Part shown: in pieces, positions 1 to 6,938 of the stretch | Layout: every line of letters starts with the position of its first letter | Position numbering within the stretch: the first letter of the stretch is position 1 | Source of the DNA: Eggerthellaceae bacterium | GTDB lineage: Bacteria; Actinomycetota; Coriobacteriia; Coriobacteriales; Eggerthellaceae | NCBI GenBank assembly: GCA_900754495.1 | Contig: CAAEDC010000056.1 | Coordinates: forward strand, 1 to 21,402 | Length of the DNA: 21,402 bases | Direction: 5' to 3' | Made by a program: the position numbers and the translations under genes | The notes under the pieces: model-generated | Seen by the model: only the letters and a program-made list of their open reading frames with translations | Database searches by the model: none | Told to the model about the DNA's origin: nothing

Positions 1-61
1 AGCGCCCGGCCCCTCGCCGCCGGCACGGCGGTCGGACGCGGCGCGCCCCGCTTCGCACGGC

Positions 62-123
62 GAAAAACAAAAGCCCCGGCCTCGGCCACCCTCCGCAGGG
101 AGTGGACCGAAAACCGGGGCTTG
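62..123 (-). terminator. Intrinsic terminator after ndk
   Basis: Read on the minus strand, a 9-bp GC-rich stem (71-79 pairs with 114-122, AAGCCCCGG/CCGGGGCTT) is followed by the run TTTTGTTTTT (63-72). The 34-nt loop can fold further (CGGCCA against TGGACCG). It lies 31 bases past the ndk stop, so it ends the ndk transcript and probably the cyclophilin-TPR-ndk unit. Bases 1-61 show no feature I can support. Confidence 0.85.
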
Positions 124-153
124 CGTGCCTGAAGGGCTTGCGCCCCCCCCCGC

Positions 154-564
154 TTACTCAGCCGGGAAGAACACGCCGATCTCGCGCTCGGCGGACTCGG
201 GGGAATCCGATCCATGGATGACATTTTCGTCCATGATGAGGCCGAAATCGCCGCGAATCGTGCCGGGGGCCGCTTCAGCCGGATTAGTGGCGCCCATGAG
301 GGAGCGGCACTTGGCGACGGCGCCCTCGCCGGAGATGACCATCTTGACGACCGGACCGCTGGTGATGTAGGAGATCAGGCCCTCGTAGAAGGGCTTGCCC
401 TCGTGCTCGGCGTAGTTGGCCTTGGCCTGCTCGGGGGTCACCATGCCCAGCTCCATGCGCTCGATCTTGAGGCCGGCGCGCTCGAAGCGGTTGATGATCT
501 CGCCGATGTGGCCGTTGCGGACACCGTCGGGCTTGATCATGCTGTAGGTTCTCTGGATTGCCAT
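154..564 (-). CDS. ndk: Nucleoside-diphosphate kinase
   Basis: This enzyme moves the terminal phosphate of ATP to other nucleoside diphosphates through a phospho-histidine, balancing cytosolic NTP and dNTP pools. The protein has 136 residues, the usual bacterial length. It opens with the family start [10 protein letters not shown] (6-15), and the active-site histidine is H117 in the motif NVIHGSD, followed by [13 protein letters not shown]. The frame is open further upstream, to 669. I chose the ATG at 564 because the family begins there and AAAGGCAGG lies just upstream; the upstream extension is GC-rich filler. It is the last gene of a minus-strand series, 133 bases after the TPR gene, with its own terminator. 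No key residue is missing. Confidence 0.97.
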   Translation of the reverse strand: MAIQRTYSMIKPDGVRNGHIGEIINRFERAGLKIERMELGMVTPEQAKANYAEHEGKPFYEGLISYITSGPVVKMVISGEGAVAKCRSLMGATNPAEAAPGTIRGDFGLIMDENVIHGSDSPESAEREIGVFFPAE

Positions 565-612
565 TGAATCCTGCCTTTCGCTTGAATCGATCTGACTTGC
601 CAATTTATCGCC

Positions 613-692
613 AGCCGGGCCGCGCCCGGCGAAGCTTCGCAGTGTCGCGGCGCGCGCCGGCTGCGGCATCGCCGCGCACGCGCGCCGCGACA
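613..692 (-). repeat. GC-rich inverted repeats between TPR gene and ndk
   Basis: A perfect 14-bp inverted repeat (643-656 with 679-692, arm TGTCGCGGCGCGCG, 22-base spacer) starts 5 bases past the TPR stop codon. A second hairpin sits at 613-629 (GCCGGGCCGCGCCCGGC). No T-run follows either stem on the minus strand, so they are not standard intrinsic terminators. They could protect the upstream message from 3' exonucleases or weaken read-through into ndk; that role is inferred. Confidence 0.6.
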
Positions 693-697
693 GCGGT

Positions 698-2050
698 TTA
701 GTGCTGGCTGGGGAAGTACAGCGAGACGTCGGAGACCTTCCAGCCGATCAGGTCGCGGGACATCTGGATCTGGTAGCTGACCGAGCCGCCCTCGCCCGTG
801 TCCGCGGTCACGTACGCGGTCGAAGAGCTCATCGACTTGTCGATGCCGTCGATCGTCGGGCTGGGATCCTGCACCAGGATGTCCGTCACGGAGTCGACCG
901 TGCTCTGATCGATGCCCGACACCATCACGGACTGGGCGTTGCCGGGATCGTTGAAGAGCTGCTGCACGACGCTTTCCTGCGTCGGGAAGCCGTAGCCCTG
1001 CGTGTAGAGGAAGGCGCAGGCGCCGACCGCGATCAGCAGCAGCACGATGATGACGATGAAGATCTTCAGGCCGACGCCGCGGCGCTTGCGCTCCATCTTC
1101 GCCACGCCGCGCGACCACTGCTCGAGCTCCTCCTCGGACTGCGTGAAGAAGCGGTCGTCGTCCTGGACGGGATAGGCCTGCTGCTCGGGGGCGTAGGCGT
1201 CCGCGTAGTAGTACGGATCCTGCGCGCCGTACGCGTCGCCGGCATCCTCGGGATAGATGGCCGAGCCGTCGGCGGTGACGTCGAGGCCGGACATGTCGGC
1301 GACGGGCGTGATGACCTGCGTGACCTCGGAGGTCCCCTGCGCGACCGCGGCGATGGCGCGCTGGTAGTCGACGCTTGCCGAGTCGCTCAGGAAGTAGGTC
1401 TTGTCGGCGATGGCCCGCTCGAAGGCGGCGACCGCCTTCTGCATCTGGCCGCTGGCGACGTAGGCCTGGCCCAGGTTGGCGTTGAGCTTGTTGCGCGTGT
1501 CGGGCTTCATGTCGAACTGCAGCGCGCTCTCGTACGACGCGACCGCGTCGGCCGGACGGCCGAGCGCCATGAAGCAGATGCCCAGGTTGAGCAGCGCCTT
1601 GGTCGGATCGGGATTGGCCTCGTCAAGCGCAGCCTCGCGGAACGCGACGCCGGCCTCGGCGGATTTGCCGAGCTTGAGCAGGGCGTTCCCCAGGCCGCTG
1701 TACGCTTTGTACGGGGTCTCGTACCGCTCGTCGGCGACCGCGGCCTCATAATGCTTGACCGCGTCCTCGTAGTCGTGGAGCGCCGCGTACGCCATGCCGA
1801 GGTTGTAGTTGACCGCGCCCATGTTCTGGTACGCGGCGTCGGCGGTGGCCTGCGTGTAGGCGTGGATCGCCTCGTTGGGATCCTTCAAGCGGATCAGGCA
1901 GTTGCCGATCTGATGGTACAGAAGGCCCGCCTCGCCCGGTGCCAGCGGGGATCCGGGATCCTGCATGCACTGGGTGTACAGCTCGAGCGCCTTGCGGTAG
2001 TCCTTGGCGGCGCCCGCTGCCCTCGCCTGTTGGAAAAGCTCGTTGTTCAT
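698..2050 (-). CDS. TPR-repeat single-pass membrane protein
   Basis: The protein has 450 residues. The N-terminal half is a series of tetratricopeptide repeats from about residue 3 to 215, with typical signatures such as [39 protein letters not shown] and [20 protein letters not shown]. An acidic Tyr/Asp/Gln-rich linker follows (about 240-310). One hydrophobic segment, [21 protein letters not shown], spans about 328-349 after a basic cluster, which predicts cytoplasmic TPRs and an external C-terminal domain of about 100 residues. That domain ends in a [11 protein letters not shown] strand, reminiscent of small NTF2-like extracytoplasmic domains; this is only an impression. I chose the ATG at 2050 over 2074 because GAAGGA sits 5-6 bases before it. 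TPRs usually hold partner proteins. The gene follows the cyclophilin gene by 30 bases, so they are probably co-transcribed. Specific function unknown. Confidence 0.85.
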   Translation of the reverse strand: MNNELFQQARAAGAAKDYRKALELYTQCMQDPGSPLAPGEAGLLYHQIGNCLIRLKDPNEAIHAYTQATADAAYQNMGAVNYNLGMAYAALHDYEDAVKHYEAAVADERYETPYKAYSGLGNALLKLGKSAEAGVAFREAALDEANPDPTKALLNLGICFMALGRPADAVASYESALQFDMKPDTRNKLNANLGQAYVASGQMQKAVAAFERAIADKTYFLSDSASVDYQRAIAAVAQGTSEVTQVITPVADMSGLDVTADGSAIYPEDAGDAYGAQDPYYYADAYAPEQQAYPVQDDDRFFTQSEEELEQWSRGVAKMERKRRGVGLKIFIVIIVLLLIAVGACAFLYTQGYGFPTQESVVQQLFNDPGNAQSVMVSGIDQSTVDSVTDILVQDPSPTIDGIDKSMSSSTAYVTADTGEGGSVSYQIQMSRDLIGWKVSDVSLYFPSQH

Positions 2051-2080
2051 CTGATTCCTTCGGTTAGCCTGCAACGCGGG

Positions 2081-2614
2081 TTATTCGGCCGCGTTCTCGA
2101 TTTCGATGGTCTCGATAACGTCGCCGACGCGCAGCTGGCCGATGACGTCCTTGCCCTCGATCGTCTGGCCGAACACCGTGTAGCCCGAGTCGAGCATGGG
2201 CTGCGCGCCCAGGCAGAAGTAGAACTGGGAGCCGGCGGAGTCGGGGTTCTGGGAGCGCGCCATCGCCAGCGCGGCGTCCTTGTGCTCGTTGTGGGGGTTG
2301 GTGGTGAACTCCTCCTTGATGGAGTACCCCGGGCCGCCCGTGCCCAGGCCGGCGAACGGATTGCCCGCCTTCTCGACGACCTCCTCGGGGGTGAGCTCGC
2401 GCGTGTTGGGGCAGCCGCCCTGGATGACGAAGCCCGGCACGTAGCGATGGAACTTCAGGTTGTCATAGTAGCCCTTGCGAGCCAGCTCGACGAAGTTGCC
2501 CACGTGGATGGGGGCGTCCTTGCCGGCAAGCTGCACGCGGATGGTGCCCTTGGAGGTCTTGAAGACGGCGATCTCCTCGCCCGTCGGCTGGTATTCGGGG
2601 GTGTACATGGCCAT
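2081..2614 (-). CDS. Cyclophilin-type peptidyl-prolyl cis-trans isomerase
   Basis: This is a 177-residue single-domain cyclophilin that speeds proline isomerisation during protein folding. The sequence shows KTSKGTIRVQLAGKDAPIHVGNF, then the catalytic-core motif FHRYVPGFVIQGG, then GPGYSIKEEF, the ALAMARS and GSQFYFCLG motifs, and YTVFGQTIEGKDVI. There is no signal peptide or lipobox, so it should be cytosolic. The start is the ATG at 2614, with AAAGGAG five bases upstream; the frame is open to 3052 but that extension has no family similarity and crosses repeats. It is the first gene of the cyclophilin-TPR-ndk run. FHR, QGG and the Phe/Gln core are present, so it is probably active. I give no gene symbol because ppiA/ppiB naming is not settled for this lineage. 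Confidence 0.95.
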   Translation of the reverse strand: MAMYTPEYQPTGEEIAVFKTSKGTIRVQLAGKDAPIHVGNFVELARKGYYDNLKFHRYVPGFVIQGGCPNTRELTPEEVVEKAGNPFAGLGTGGPGYSIKEEFTTNPHNEHKDAALAMARSQNPDSAGSQFYFCLGAQPMLDSGYTVFGQTIEGKDVIGQLRVGDVIETIEIENAAE

Positions 2615-2726
2615 GATGGCTCCTTTGTGTCCGGTTGCCTTGTCCAACGCGCGGGGACGTGGCCCTGCGCGAGACGCGATGCGGCATGCCGTCTGCACGC
2701 GCATGCGACACCGCATACGAAAGAAG

Positions 2727-2732
2727 ATTCTA
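2727..2732 (-). promoter_or_regulatory. Candidate -10 box for the cyclophilin operon
   Basis: On the minus strand TAGAAT (2727-2732) matches five of six bases of the sigma-70 -10 consensus. It would give a leader of about 105 bases before the ATG at 2614. No convincing -35 box is seen 16-18 bases upstream. A second possible -10, TATAAG, lies at 2762-2767. Confidence 0.35.
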
Positions 2733-3005
2733 GCAGTATCAGCCTTCCAACTGGGAAAAACCTTATAACATCCACGTCGCGCTGACGATGAGGGCAGGTC
2801 CGAGCGCGGGCGCTGCCGCCTCACGAGGGGGATCGGGCGCGTCCACGCATCGACGCTGTGGCTCCGCAAGGACGCGAGAGCGAATCCAAGCGCCGGCGTT
2901 GCCAGATTTTTCGCACTCGATGCCAGGTTTTCGCAAGAATGCGACGCAGCGCCCCTCCCCCTCCGGAAGAAGCCCGCGGATCGGGAAGAGTCTGCACGGT
3001 TTCGG

Positions 3006-3057
3006 GCAGATTGCGACACGATTTGGCTCGATGGCCGGCCTCGATGTCGCAATCTGC
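3006..3057. repeat. Perfect 13-bp inverted repeat in intergenic region
   Basis: GCAGATTGCGACA (3006-3018) is exactly complementary to TGTCGCAATCTGC (3045-3057). The 26-base spacer itself contains the palindrome GGCCGGCC flanked by two TCGA copies. There is no T-run on either side. The element lies in the 710-base gene-free stretch between the cyclophilin gene and tRNA-Glu. Role unknown. Confidence 0.7.
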
Positions 3058-3120
3058 GGGATTTCCGGCATTAGACGCCGAAAGGCTGGCGACGGTCCGC
3101 CGAACACGAAGGGTGTCGGA

Positions 3121-3273
3121 TGCAGAGTGCTGGGTTGCAGTGTTGCAGGGTGCTGGGTTGCGAGGTCGCTGGGTACAGAGTTGCTGGGTTGCCGGGCTGC
3201 CGGGTTGCCGGGTTGCTGGGTCGCTGGGCGCAGGGTTGCGGGGTTTGGTGTTGCGGGTGCAGCGTTGCAGCCT
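3121..3273. repeat. Degenerate 8-bp tandem array (consensus TGCTGGGT)
   Basis: The stretch divides into about 20 consecutive 7-8-bp units: TGCTGGGT, TGCAGGGT, TGCCGGGT, CGCTGGGT and similar. Most are 8 bp and several have lost one base. The plus strand is G-rich and the minus strand correspondingly rich in CCC and AACC. An open frame through it on the minus strand reads as low-complexity Pro/Ala/Gln/Asn and is not a believable protein. The rest of 2615-3324 outside the listed elements holds nothing I recognise. Confidence 0.8.
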
Positions 3274-3314
3274 AAAACGAAAGCAGGCCAGAAGCGTTTT
3301 CGCTGCTGACCTGC
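3274..3314 (-). terminator. Terminator after tRNA-Glu
   Basis: On the minus strand, GCAGG (3310-3314) pairs with CCTGC (3283-3287). An inner stem, AGCAGCG against CGCTTCT with one mismatch, closes an AAAA loop. The run TTTCGTTTT (3274-3282) follows. It starts 11 bases past the encoded CCA, so it ends the single-tRNA transcript. Confidence 0.8.
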
Positions 3315-3324
3315 GTACATTCTA

Positions 3325-3399
3325 TGGTGCCCCCAACGGGAATCGAACCCGTGTCTCAGCCTTGAAAGGGCCGCGTCCTGACCTCTAGACTATGGGGAC
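3325..3399 (-). tRNA. tRNA-Glu, anticodon UUC
   Basis: The minus strand folds into a 75-nt cloverleaf including CCA. Acceptor arms GTCCCCA and TGGGGGC pair; the T arm is ACGGG-TTCGATT-CCCGT; the anticodon stem is CGGCC/GGCTG. The loop CTTTCAA gives anticodon TTC, which reads GAA and GAG. The discriminator A and a complete CCA are encoded. It has its own promoter and terminator and is not in a tRNA cluster. Confidence 0.96.
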
Positions 3400-3429
3400 G
3401 GATGCCTTTCCTTCGAGGAAAGCTTGCCT

Positions 3430-3458
3430 ATTATGCCAAATAGCTCGCCCGCACGCAA
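3430..3458 (-). promoter_or_regulatory. Promoter of tRNA-Glu
   Basis: On the minus strand TTGCGT (3453-3458), a 17-base spacer and CATAAT (3430-3435) make a sigma-70-type promoter. Transcription would start near 3423, leaving a leader of about 24 bases containing a 6-bp hairpin (CTTTCC/GGAAAG, 3406-3422) for RNase P to remove. Confidence 0.65.
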
Positions 3459-3573
3459 GCAGGCATTTTCCGCACGCCGCGATTGAGGGCCCCGGGTTTT
3501 CAGGCAACGGCTCTCGCGCGCTGTCGCGGCTTTGCCTCCAATCGGCCAAAGCGGGCGGCCTCGCCGCGACGAG

Positions 3574-4527
3574 CTACGCGCGGTGGCGCAGCTCCGCGTA
3601 CGCCTCAGTGACCTGGATCTCGTACTGCTTGCGCGTGCCCTTCACCACGGTGTCCAGGATCAGGCCGCACACCAGCGACACGATGCCGCATCCCACGAGC
3701 GCCACCGCGAGCAGGGCGCTGGGCAGGCGCGGCACGAGGCCCGTGTGCGCGAACTCCCAGATGACCGGGATGCCCACGATAAAGCCCAGGATGCAGAACA
3801 GCAGCGCCACCCAGCCGAACAGCGCCAACGGACGGTAGTCCTTGAACAGCGACAGGATGGTGAGGATGACCTTCATGCCGTCCGAGAACGTCGACAGCTT
3901 GGACTCGCTGCCCTCGGGGCGGTCGCGGTAGTCGATGGGGACCTCGGCGATGCGCCAGCGCTTGTCGACCGCGTGGATCGACAGCTCGGTCTCGATCTCG
4001 AAGCCGGGGCTCAAGACCGGCATGGTCTTGGCGAACACCTCGTTGAACGCGCGGTAGCCCGTCATGACGTCGGAGAACTTGAAGCCGTAGATCGCCTTGA
4101 TGAGGAAGCGCACGAGGTCGTTGCCGAACCCGTGGAAGGCGCGGTCGTTCTCCTCGCCGTAGGTGCCGTTGGAAAGGCGGTCGCCCACCACCATGTCGGC
4201 CTCGTCGGCGGCCAGCGGCGCGATAAGGTCGCGCGCGGCCTCGGCCGGGTAGGTGTCGTCGCCGTCGACCATGACGTAGTAGCGCGCGTCGATGTCGCGC
4301 AGCATCTGGCGCACGACGTTGCCCTTGCCCTGACGGCGCTCGACGCGCACGATCGCGCCGTGCTCCTCGGCGATGCGCCCGGTGCCGTCGGAGGAATTGT
4401 TGTCGTACACGTAGATGCGCGCGCCCGGAAGCTCGCGCTTGAAGTCGTCGATGACCTTGGCGATCGTCACCGCCTCGTTGTAGCAGGGAATGAGCACGGC
4501 GACGTCGCCGTAGAAGCCCGTTTCCAT
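3574..4527 (-). CDS. Family 2 glycosyltransferase, polyprenyl-phosphate type
   Basis: The protein has 317 residues. The N-terminal domain is GT-A type of the dolichol/polyprenyl-phosphate glycosyltransferase group: VAVLIPCYNEAVTIAKVI (9-26), YDNNSSDGT (41-49) and the metal-binding DGDD at 88-91 in MVDGDDTYP, then MTGYRAFN. Two C-terminal hydrophobic segments (about 227-250 and 262-287) anchor it to the membrane. Such enzymes transfer a sugar from a nucleotide donor to a polyprenyl phosphate on the inner leaflet for envelope glycosylation; the sugar cannot be read from sequence. Two ATGs are adjacent. I prefer 4527, six bases after GGAG; 4530 leaves only three. The divergent gene is a GtrA-family protein, the usual partner of this enzyme class. 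No T-run terminator follows; an AGGCAA/TTGCCT hairpin lies at 3502-3537. Confidence 0.93.
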   Translation of the reverse strand: METGFYGDVAVLIPCYNEAVTIAKVIDDFKRELPGARIYVYDNNSSDGTGRIAEEHGAIVRVERRQGKGNVVRQMLRDIDARYYVMVDGDDTYPAEAARDLIAPLAADEADMVVGDRLSNGTYGEENDRAFHGFGNDLVRFLIKAIYGFKFSDVMTGYRAFNEVFAKTMPVLSPGFEIETELSIHAVDKRWRIAEVPIDYRDRPEGSESKLSTFSDGMKVILTILSLFKDYRPLALFGWVALLFCILGFIVGIPVIWEFAHTGLVPRLPSALLAVALVGCGIVSLVCGLILDTVVKGTRKQYEIQVTEAYAELRHRA

Positions 4528-4704
4528 CATGTTCTCCGTTTTCGTCGGGATCCCTCTTTTTTCCTAACCGCAAATCCTACCTCATGAGAGCGCCGATACG
4601 AAACGGGTATGCCGAATTCATCGGGAAAAACCGCCGCGGCCGCATGATCGAGGGCGATGTGCCACAATAGACGGTTGAACCGACAAGCCGGCGATCGCGA
4701 AGGG

Positions 4705-5100
4705 ATGGACGTGGGCAAGCTCATAGCGCAATTCATGAAATTCGGAGTGGTGGGCGTCGTCGCCTTCGTCATCGACTACGGCCTGCTCGCGCTGCTGACC
4801 GAGGTTTTCGGCGTGAACTACCTGGTGAGCGCCACGATCTCGTTCACCGTCTCGGTCATCTTCAACTACCTCGCTTCCATGCGCTACGTCTTCACGCACA
4901 AGGAGGACATGAGCCGCCGCCGCGAGTTCGTCATCTTCGTGGTGCTATCGGTGATCGGATTGATCATCAACAACCTGTGCATGTGGGCGGGCGTCGAGCT
5001 TCTCGGGATCCACTACCTGATCACCAAGATCGTCGCCACGGCTATTGTGATGATCTGGAATTTCGTCACGAGAAAGATCTTCCTCGACGCGGGCGAATAA
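4705..5100 (+). CDS. GtrA-family membrane protein
   Basis: This is a small membrane protein (131 residues from this start) with four predicted transmembrane segments, opening with the family signature FMKFGVVGVVAFVIDYGLL. The family also shows the NYLASMRYVF and NFVTRKIFL motifs seen here at the ends of helices 2 and 4. GtrA proteins are thought to help flip polyprenyl-phosphate-linked sugars across the membrane, or otherwise serve polysaccharide synthesis. The divergent family 2 transferase is the likely functional partner. The start is uncertain. The ATG at 4705 has AAGGG directly against it, whereas a GTG at 4711 has that same site six bases upstream. The frame also opens at 4657, but the extra 16 residues look unlike the family. 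Confidence 0.92.
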   Translation: MDVGKLIAQFMKFGVVGVVAFVIDYGLLALLTEVFGVNYLVSATISFTVSVIFNYLASMRYVFTHKEDMSRRREFVIFVVLSVIGLIINNLCMWAGVELLGIHYLITKIVATAIVMIWNFVTRKIFLDAGE

Positions 5101-5109
5101 GTTCTCCGG

Positions 5110-5221
5110 GGTCGGTCGGGGGAGGGAGTCCGTGCTCAAACAGTCCTGAGCTCGCTCAAAAGCGCCACTGGCGCTTTTGGCTCGTGCGGAACTGCGCGCG
5201 GACCCCCTCCCCCGACCGACC
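5110..5221. repeat. Long imperfect inverted repeat
   Basis: The outer arms are a perfect 17-bp match (5110-5126 with 5205-5221, arm GGTCGGTCGGGGGAGGG). Pairing continues inward after one mismatch (GTCC 5128-5131 with GGAC 5200-5203) and ends in the 10-bp hairpin at 5157-5179. The whole 112-base stretch could fold as one long hairpin. Its right arm is also part of a tandem direct repeat. It looks like a dispersed palindromic intergenic repeat, but no second locus is visible here. Confidence 0.75.
5157..5179. terminator. Bidirectional hairpin between gtrA-like and RNA methyltransferase genes
   Basis: CAAAAGCGCC (5157-5166) pairs perfectly with GGCGCTTTTG (5170-5179) around a three-base loop. 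A run of four T follows the GC core on either strand, so it could stop both converging transcripts. The plus-strand gene ends at 5100 and the minus-strand gene at 5364. The T-run is short and sits inside the stem. Confidence 0.6.
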
Positions 5222-5360
5222 TGGAACGTTTGCCATGCCCGCGGTGGCTGTCTTTCCGCTCCTGCTGAAAAGCTGCGGATACTGCGCGCGAGCCCCTCCG
5301 CCAAACCGGGACCCGCATGTTTTCCATGCCCGCGAAGAGAATGGTTTTCCGCTCCTGATG
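5185..5360. repeat. Tandem duplication of a ~90-bp intergenic unit
   Basis: Two degenerate copies lie at about 5185-5267 and 5274-5360. They share identical blocks at matching offsets: ACTGCGCGCG (5191 and 5281), CCATGCCCGCG (5233 and 5324) and TTTCCGCTCCTG (5253 and 5346). The period is 90-93 bp. The second copy ends four bases before the methyltransferase stop codon. Short frames across it give only low-quality peptides. Confidence 0.75.
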
Positions 5361-5363
5361 GGG

Positions 5364-6695
5364 TTAGATGCGTTGGAAGATGCTGGCCACTTCGATGTGG
5401 GGGGTTTGGGGGAACATGTCGACGGGGGTGGCGCGGACCAGGCGGTAGCCGGCCTGCTCGAACCTGGCCACGTCCCTTGCCCAGGTTGCGGGGTTGCAGC
5501 TGACGTAGGCGACGCGCCCGGGCGCGGCTTGGGCGATGCTGTCGACGACGCCGTCGGCGAGGCCCGCACGCGGGGGATCCACCACCAAGGCGTCGAGGCC
5601 GCCCAGCTCGGGGAGCTCGCGGGCGGCGTCTCCCCCGATGACCTCAACCTCGGCATGGTTCGCCTCGGCGTTGCGGCGCAGGTCGCGCACGGACGATCCG
5701 GCCGACTCGACCGCCAGCACGTCGGCGCCCTCGCGCGCGAGCGGGATGGAGAACGTGCCGCCTCCCGCGTACAGGTCCGCGATGAGCATGCCGGAAAGCC
5801 CGTCGGAGGAACCCTCCTTCAAGCCCTCGACGACCGCGCCGACGAGCTTCTCGGCCTGCGCGGTGTTCACCTGGAAAAACGACGGCGCGCTCGTGCGGAA
5901 GCGGTAGCCGCCCAGATCCTCCTCCCAAAAGCCCTTCCCGGAAAGGACCTCCACCTTCTTCACCTTGCGCGCCTTGCCCGGATCGGCCAGCACGCGCACG
6001 ACGCTCGCCGCCTTGAGCGCGCTGCCGAGGGTCTTGGCCACGGCTGCGCGCGGGAACGCGCCCGGAACGGTCCACAGCGCGATCTCGACGTCCTTGGTGC
6101 GCACGCTGCCGCGCACGCCGACGCGGAAGATCCCCAGATCCTGCGATCCCGACAGGAACCGCAGCGCGCCGCGCAGGGCCTTGGGCGCTTTCTGGATGAG
6201 GGACACCGCGACCGGGCAGCTCGCCGGGACGACCGGCTCATGCGACCCCTCGCGCGCGAAACCGAGCGCGAGCGAGCCGTCCGCCGCCGTCGAAGCGGCA
6301 AGCTCCAGCTTGTTGCGGTAGCCGACCTGGCGCTTGCTGGGAAGGCAGTCCCCCACCAGCTCGTCGGCGCGCGCAGCGTCGAAATGCGCAGTGCGCGTCA
6401 GGGCGGCGACCACGTTGTCGCGCTTGGCGGAAAGCTGCGCCTCGTAGGACAGGTGCTGCCAAGGGCATCCTCCGCACACGCCGCCCACCTCGCAGAACGG
6501 CCGCGCGCGCAGGGGCGACTCCTCCTCGATCCGCACGACGCGGGCGCGCGCGAAGGTCGGCTTGTCCTCGACGACCTCGACCGCGACGACGTCCCCGGGC
6601 GCGGCCTGCTCGACGAACACCGCCTTCCCGTCATCCAAGCGGCCGACCGCCTCGGATCCGTATCCCATGCGTTCAATGCGGATGGTCTGCTCCAT
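5364..6695 (-). CDS. 23S rRNA/tRNA (uracil-5-)-methyltransferase, RlmD/TrmA family
   Basis: This enzyme uses S-adenosylmethionine to methylate C5 of a uridine in 23S rRNA or tRNA. The 443 residues show the full RlmD-like plan. A TRAM RNA-binding domain covers about 1-60. Iron-sulfur cysteines are C68, C74, C77 and C160 (Cx5Cx2C, then PASC). The SAM loop DLYAGGGTFSIPLA follows, then VDPPRAGL and the catalytic Cys400 in SCNPATWARD. The ATG at 6695 gives a proper TRAM start, though the ribosome site is weak (GGGAAT). A possible -10, TATGAT, lies at 6737-6742, back to back with the tRNA-Arg promoter. The four-Cys cluster favours an RlmD/RlmCD type over TrmA, but the target base cannot be assigned from sequence, so no symbol is given. 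Confidence 0.93.
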   Translation of the reverse strand: MEQTIRIERMGYGSEAVGRLDDGKAVFVEQAAPGDVVAVEVVEDKPTFARARVVRIEEESPLRARPFCEVGGVCGGCPWQHLSYEAQLSAKRDNVVAALTRTAHFDAARADELVGDCLPSKRQVGYRNKLELAASTAADGSLALGFAREGSHEPVVPASCPVAVSLIQKAPKALRGALRFLSGSQDLGIFRVGVRGSVRTKDVEIALWTVPGAFPRAAVAKTLGSALKAASVVRVLADPGKARKVKKVEVLSGKGFWEEDLGGYRFRTSAPSFFQVNTAQAEKLVGAVVEGLKEGSSDGLSGMLIADLYAGGGTFSIPLAREGADVLAVESAGSSVRDLRRNAEANHAEVEVIGGDAARELPELGGLDALVVDPPRAGLADGVVDSIAQAAPGRVAYVSCNPATWARDVARFEQAGYRLVRATPVDMFPQTPHIEVASIFQRI

Positions 6696-6722
6696 GGTTT
6701 CGTGGATTCCCGTCTCTAGAAT

Positions 6723-6751
6723 TTCCGTTCCGCGTCATCATAGCGTATAAT
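6723..6751 (+). promoter_or_regulatory. Promoter of tRNA-Arg
   Basis: A perfect TATAAT lies at 6746-6751, 11 bases before the mature tRNA 5' end. With a 17-base spacer the -35 position reads TTCCGT (6723-6728), a weak match. Transcription should start within a few bases of the tRNA. Confidence 0.65.
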
Positions 6752-6762
6752 TCTTCAGGCTT

Positions 6763-6838
6763 GCCCTCGTAGCCCAGGGGATAGGGCGTCTGCCTCCGGA
6801 GCAGAAGACCGCAGGTTCGAATCCTGTCGAGGGCACCA
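6763..6838 (+). tRNA. tRNA-Arg, anticodon CCG
   Basis: This is a 76-nt cloverleaf with CCA encoded. Acceptor arms GCCCTCG/CGAGGGC pair; the anticodon stem is TCTGC/GCAGA; the loop CTCCGGA gives anticodon CCG, reading CGG. The T arm is GCAGG-TTCGAAT-CCTGT. It is a lone gene with its own promoter and terminator. Confidence 0.96.
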
Positions 6839-6850
6839 CGGAATCTTGGG

Positions 6851-6875
6851 GGCCGGCCGTGCAAGCCGGCCTTTT
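6851..6875 (+). terminator. Terminator after tRNA-Arg
   Basis: A perfect 7-bp stem (GGCCGGC 6851-6857, GCCGGCC 6865-6871) with a 7-base loop is followed by TTTT. It starts 12 bases past the tRNA CCA. A second small hairpin, GGAGAC-GGT-GTCTCC, follows at 6884-6898 in the leader of the next gene. Confidence 0.8.
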
Positions 6876-6938
6876 CGCTCATCGGAGACGGTGTCTCCCA
6901 CCCGCGCCGCGATGGCGCATGCAGACGATTTGGAGCCT

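Noticed and set aside
701..2785. Very long open frame on the plus strand across the TPR and cyclophilin genes
   Set aside because: It is antisense to two well-supported genes and gives a Val/Gly/Arg/Asp-rich sequence typical of GC-rich shadow frames.
2763..3320. Minus-strand frame with a Pro/Ala/Gln-rich protein
   Set aside because: Its repetitive sequence comes from the octamer array and other spacer DNA; no ribosome site or family.
3574..5100. Phage-type serotype-conversion (gtrABC) cluster
   Set aside because: The GtrA-like and transferase genes are divergent, there is no third gene and no integrase or attachment site.
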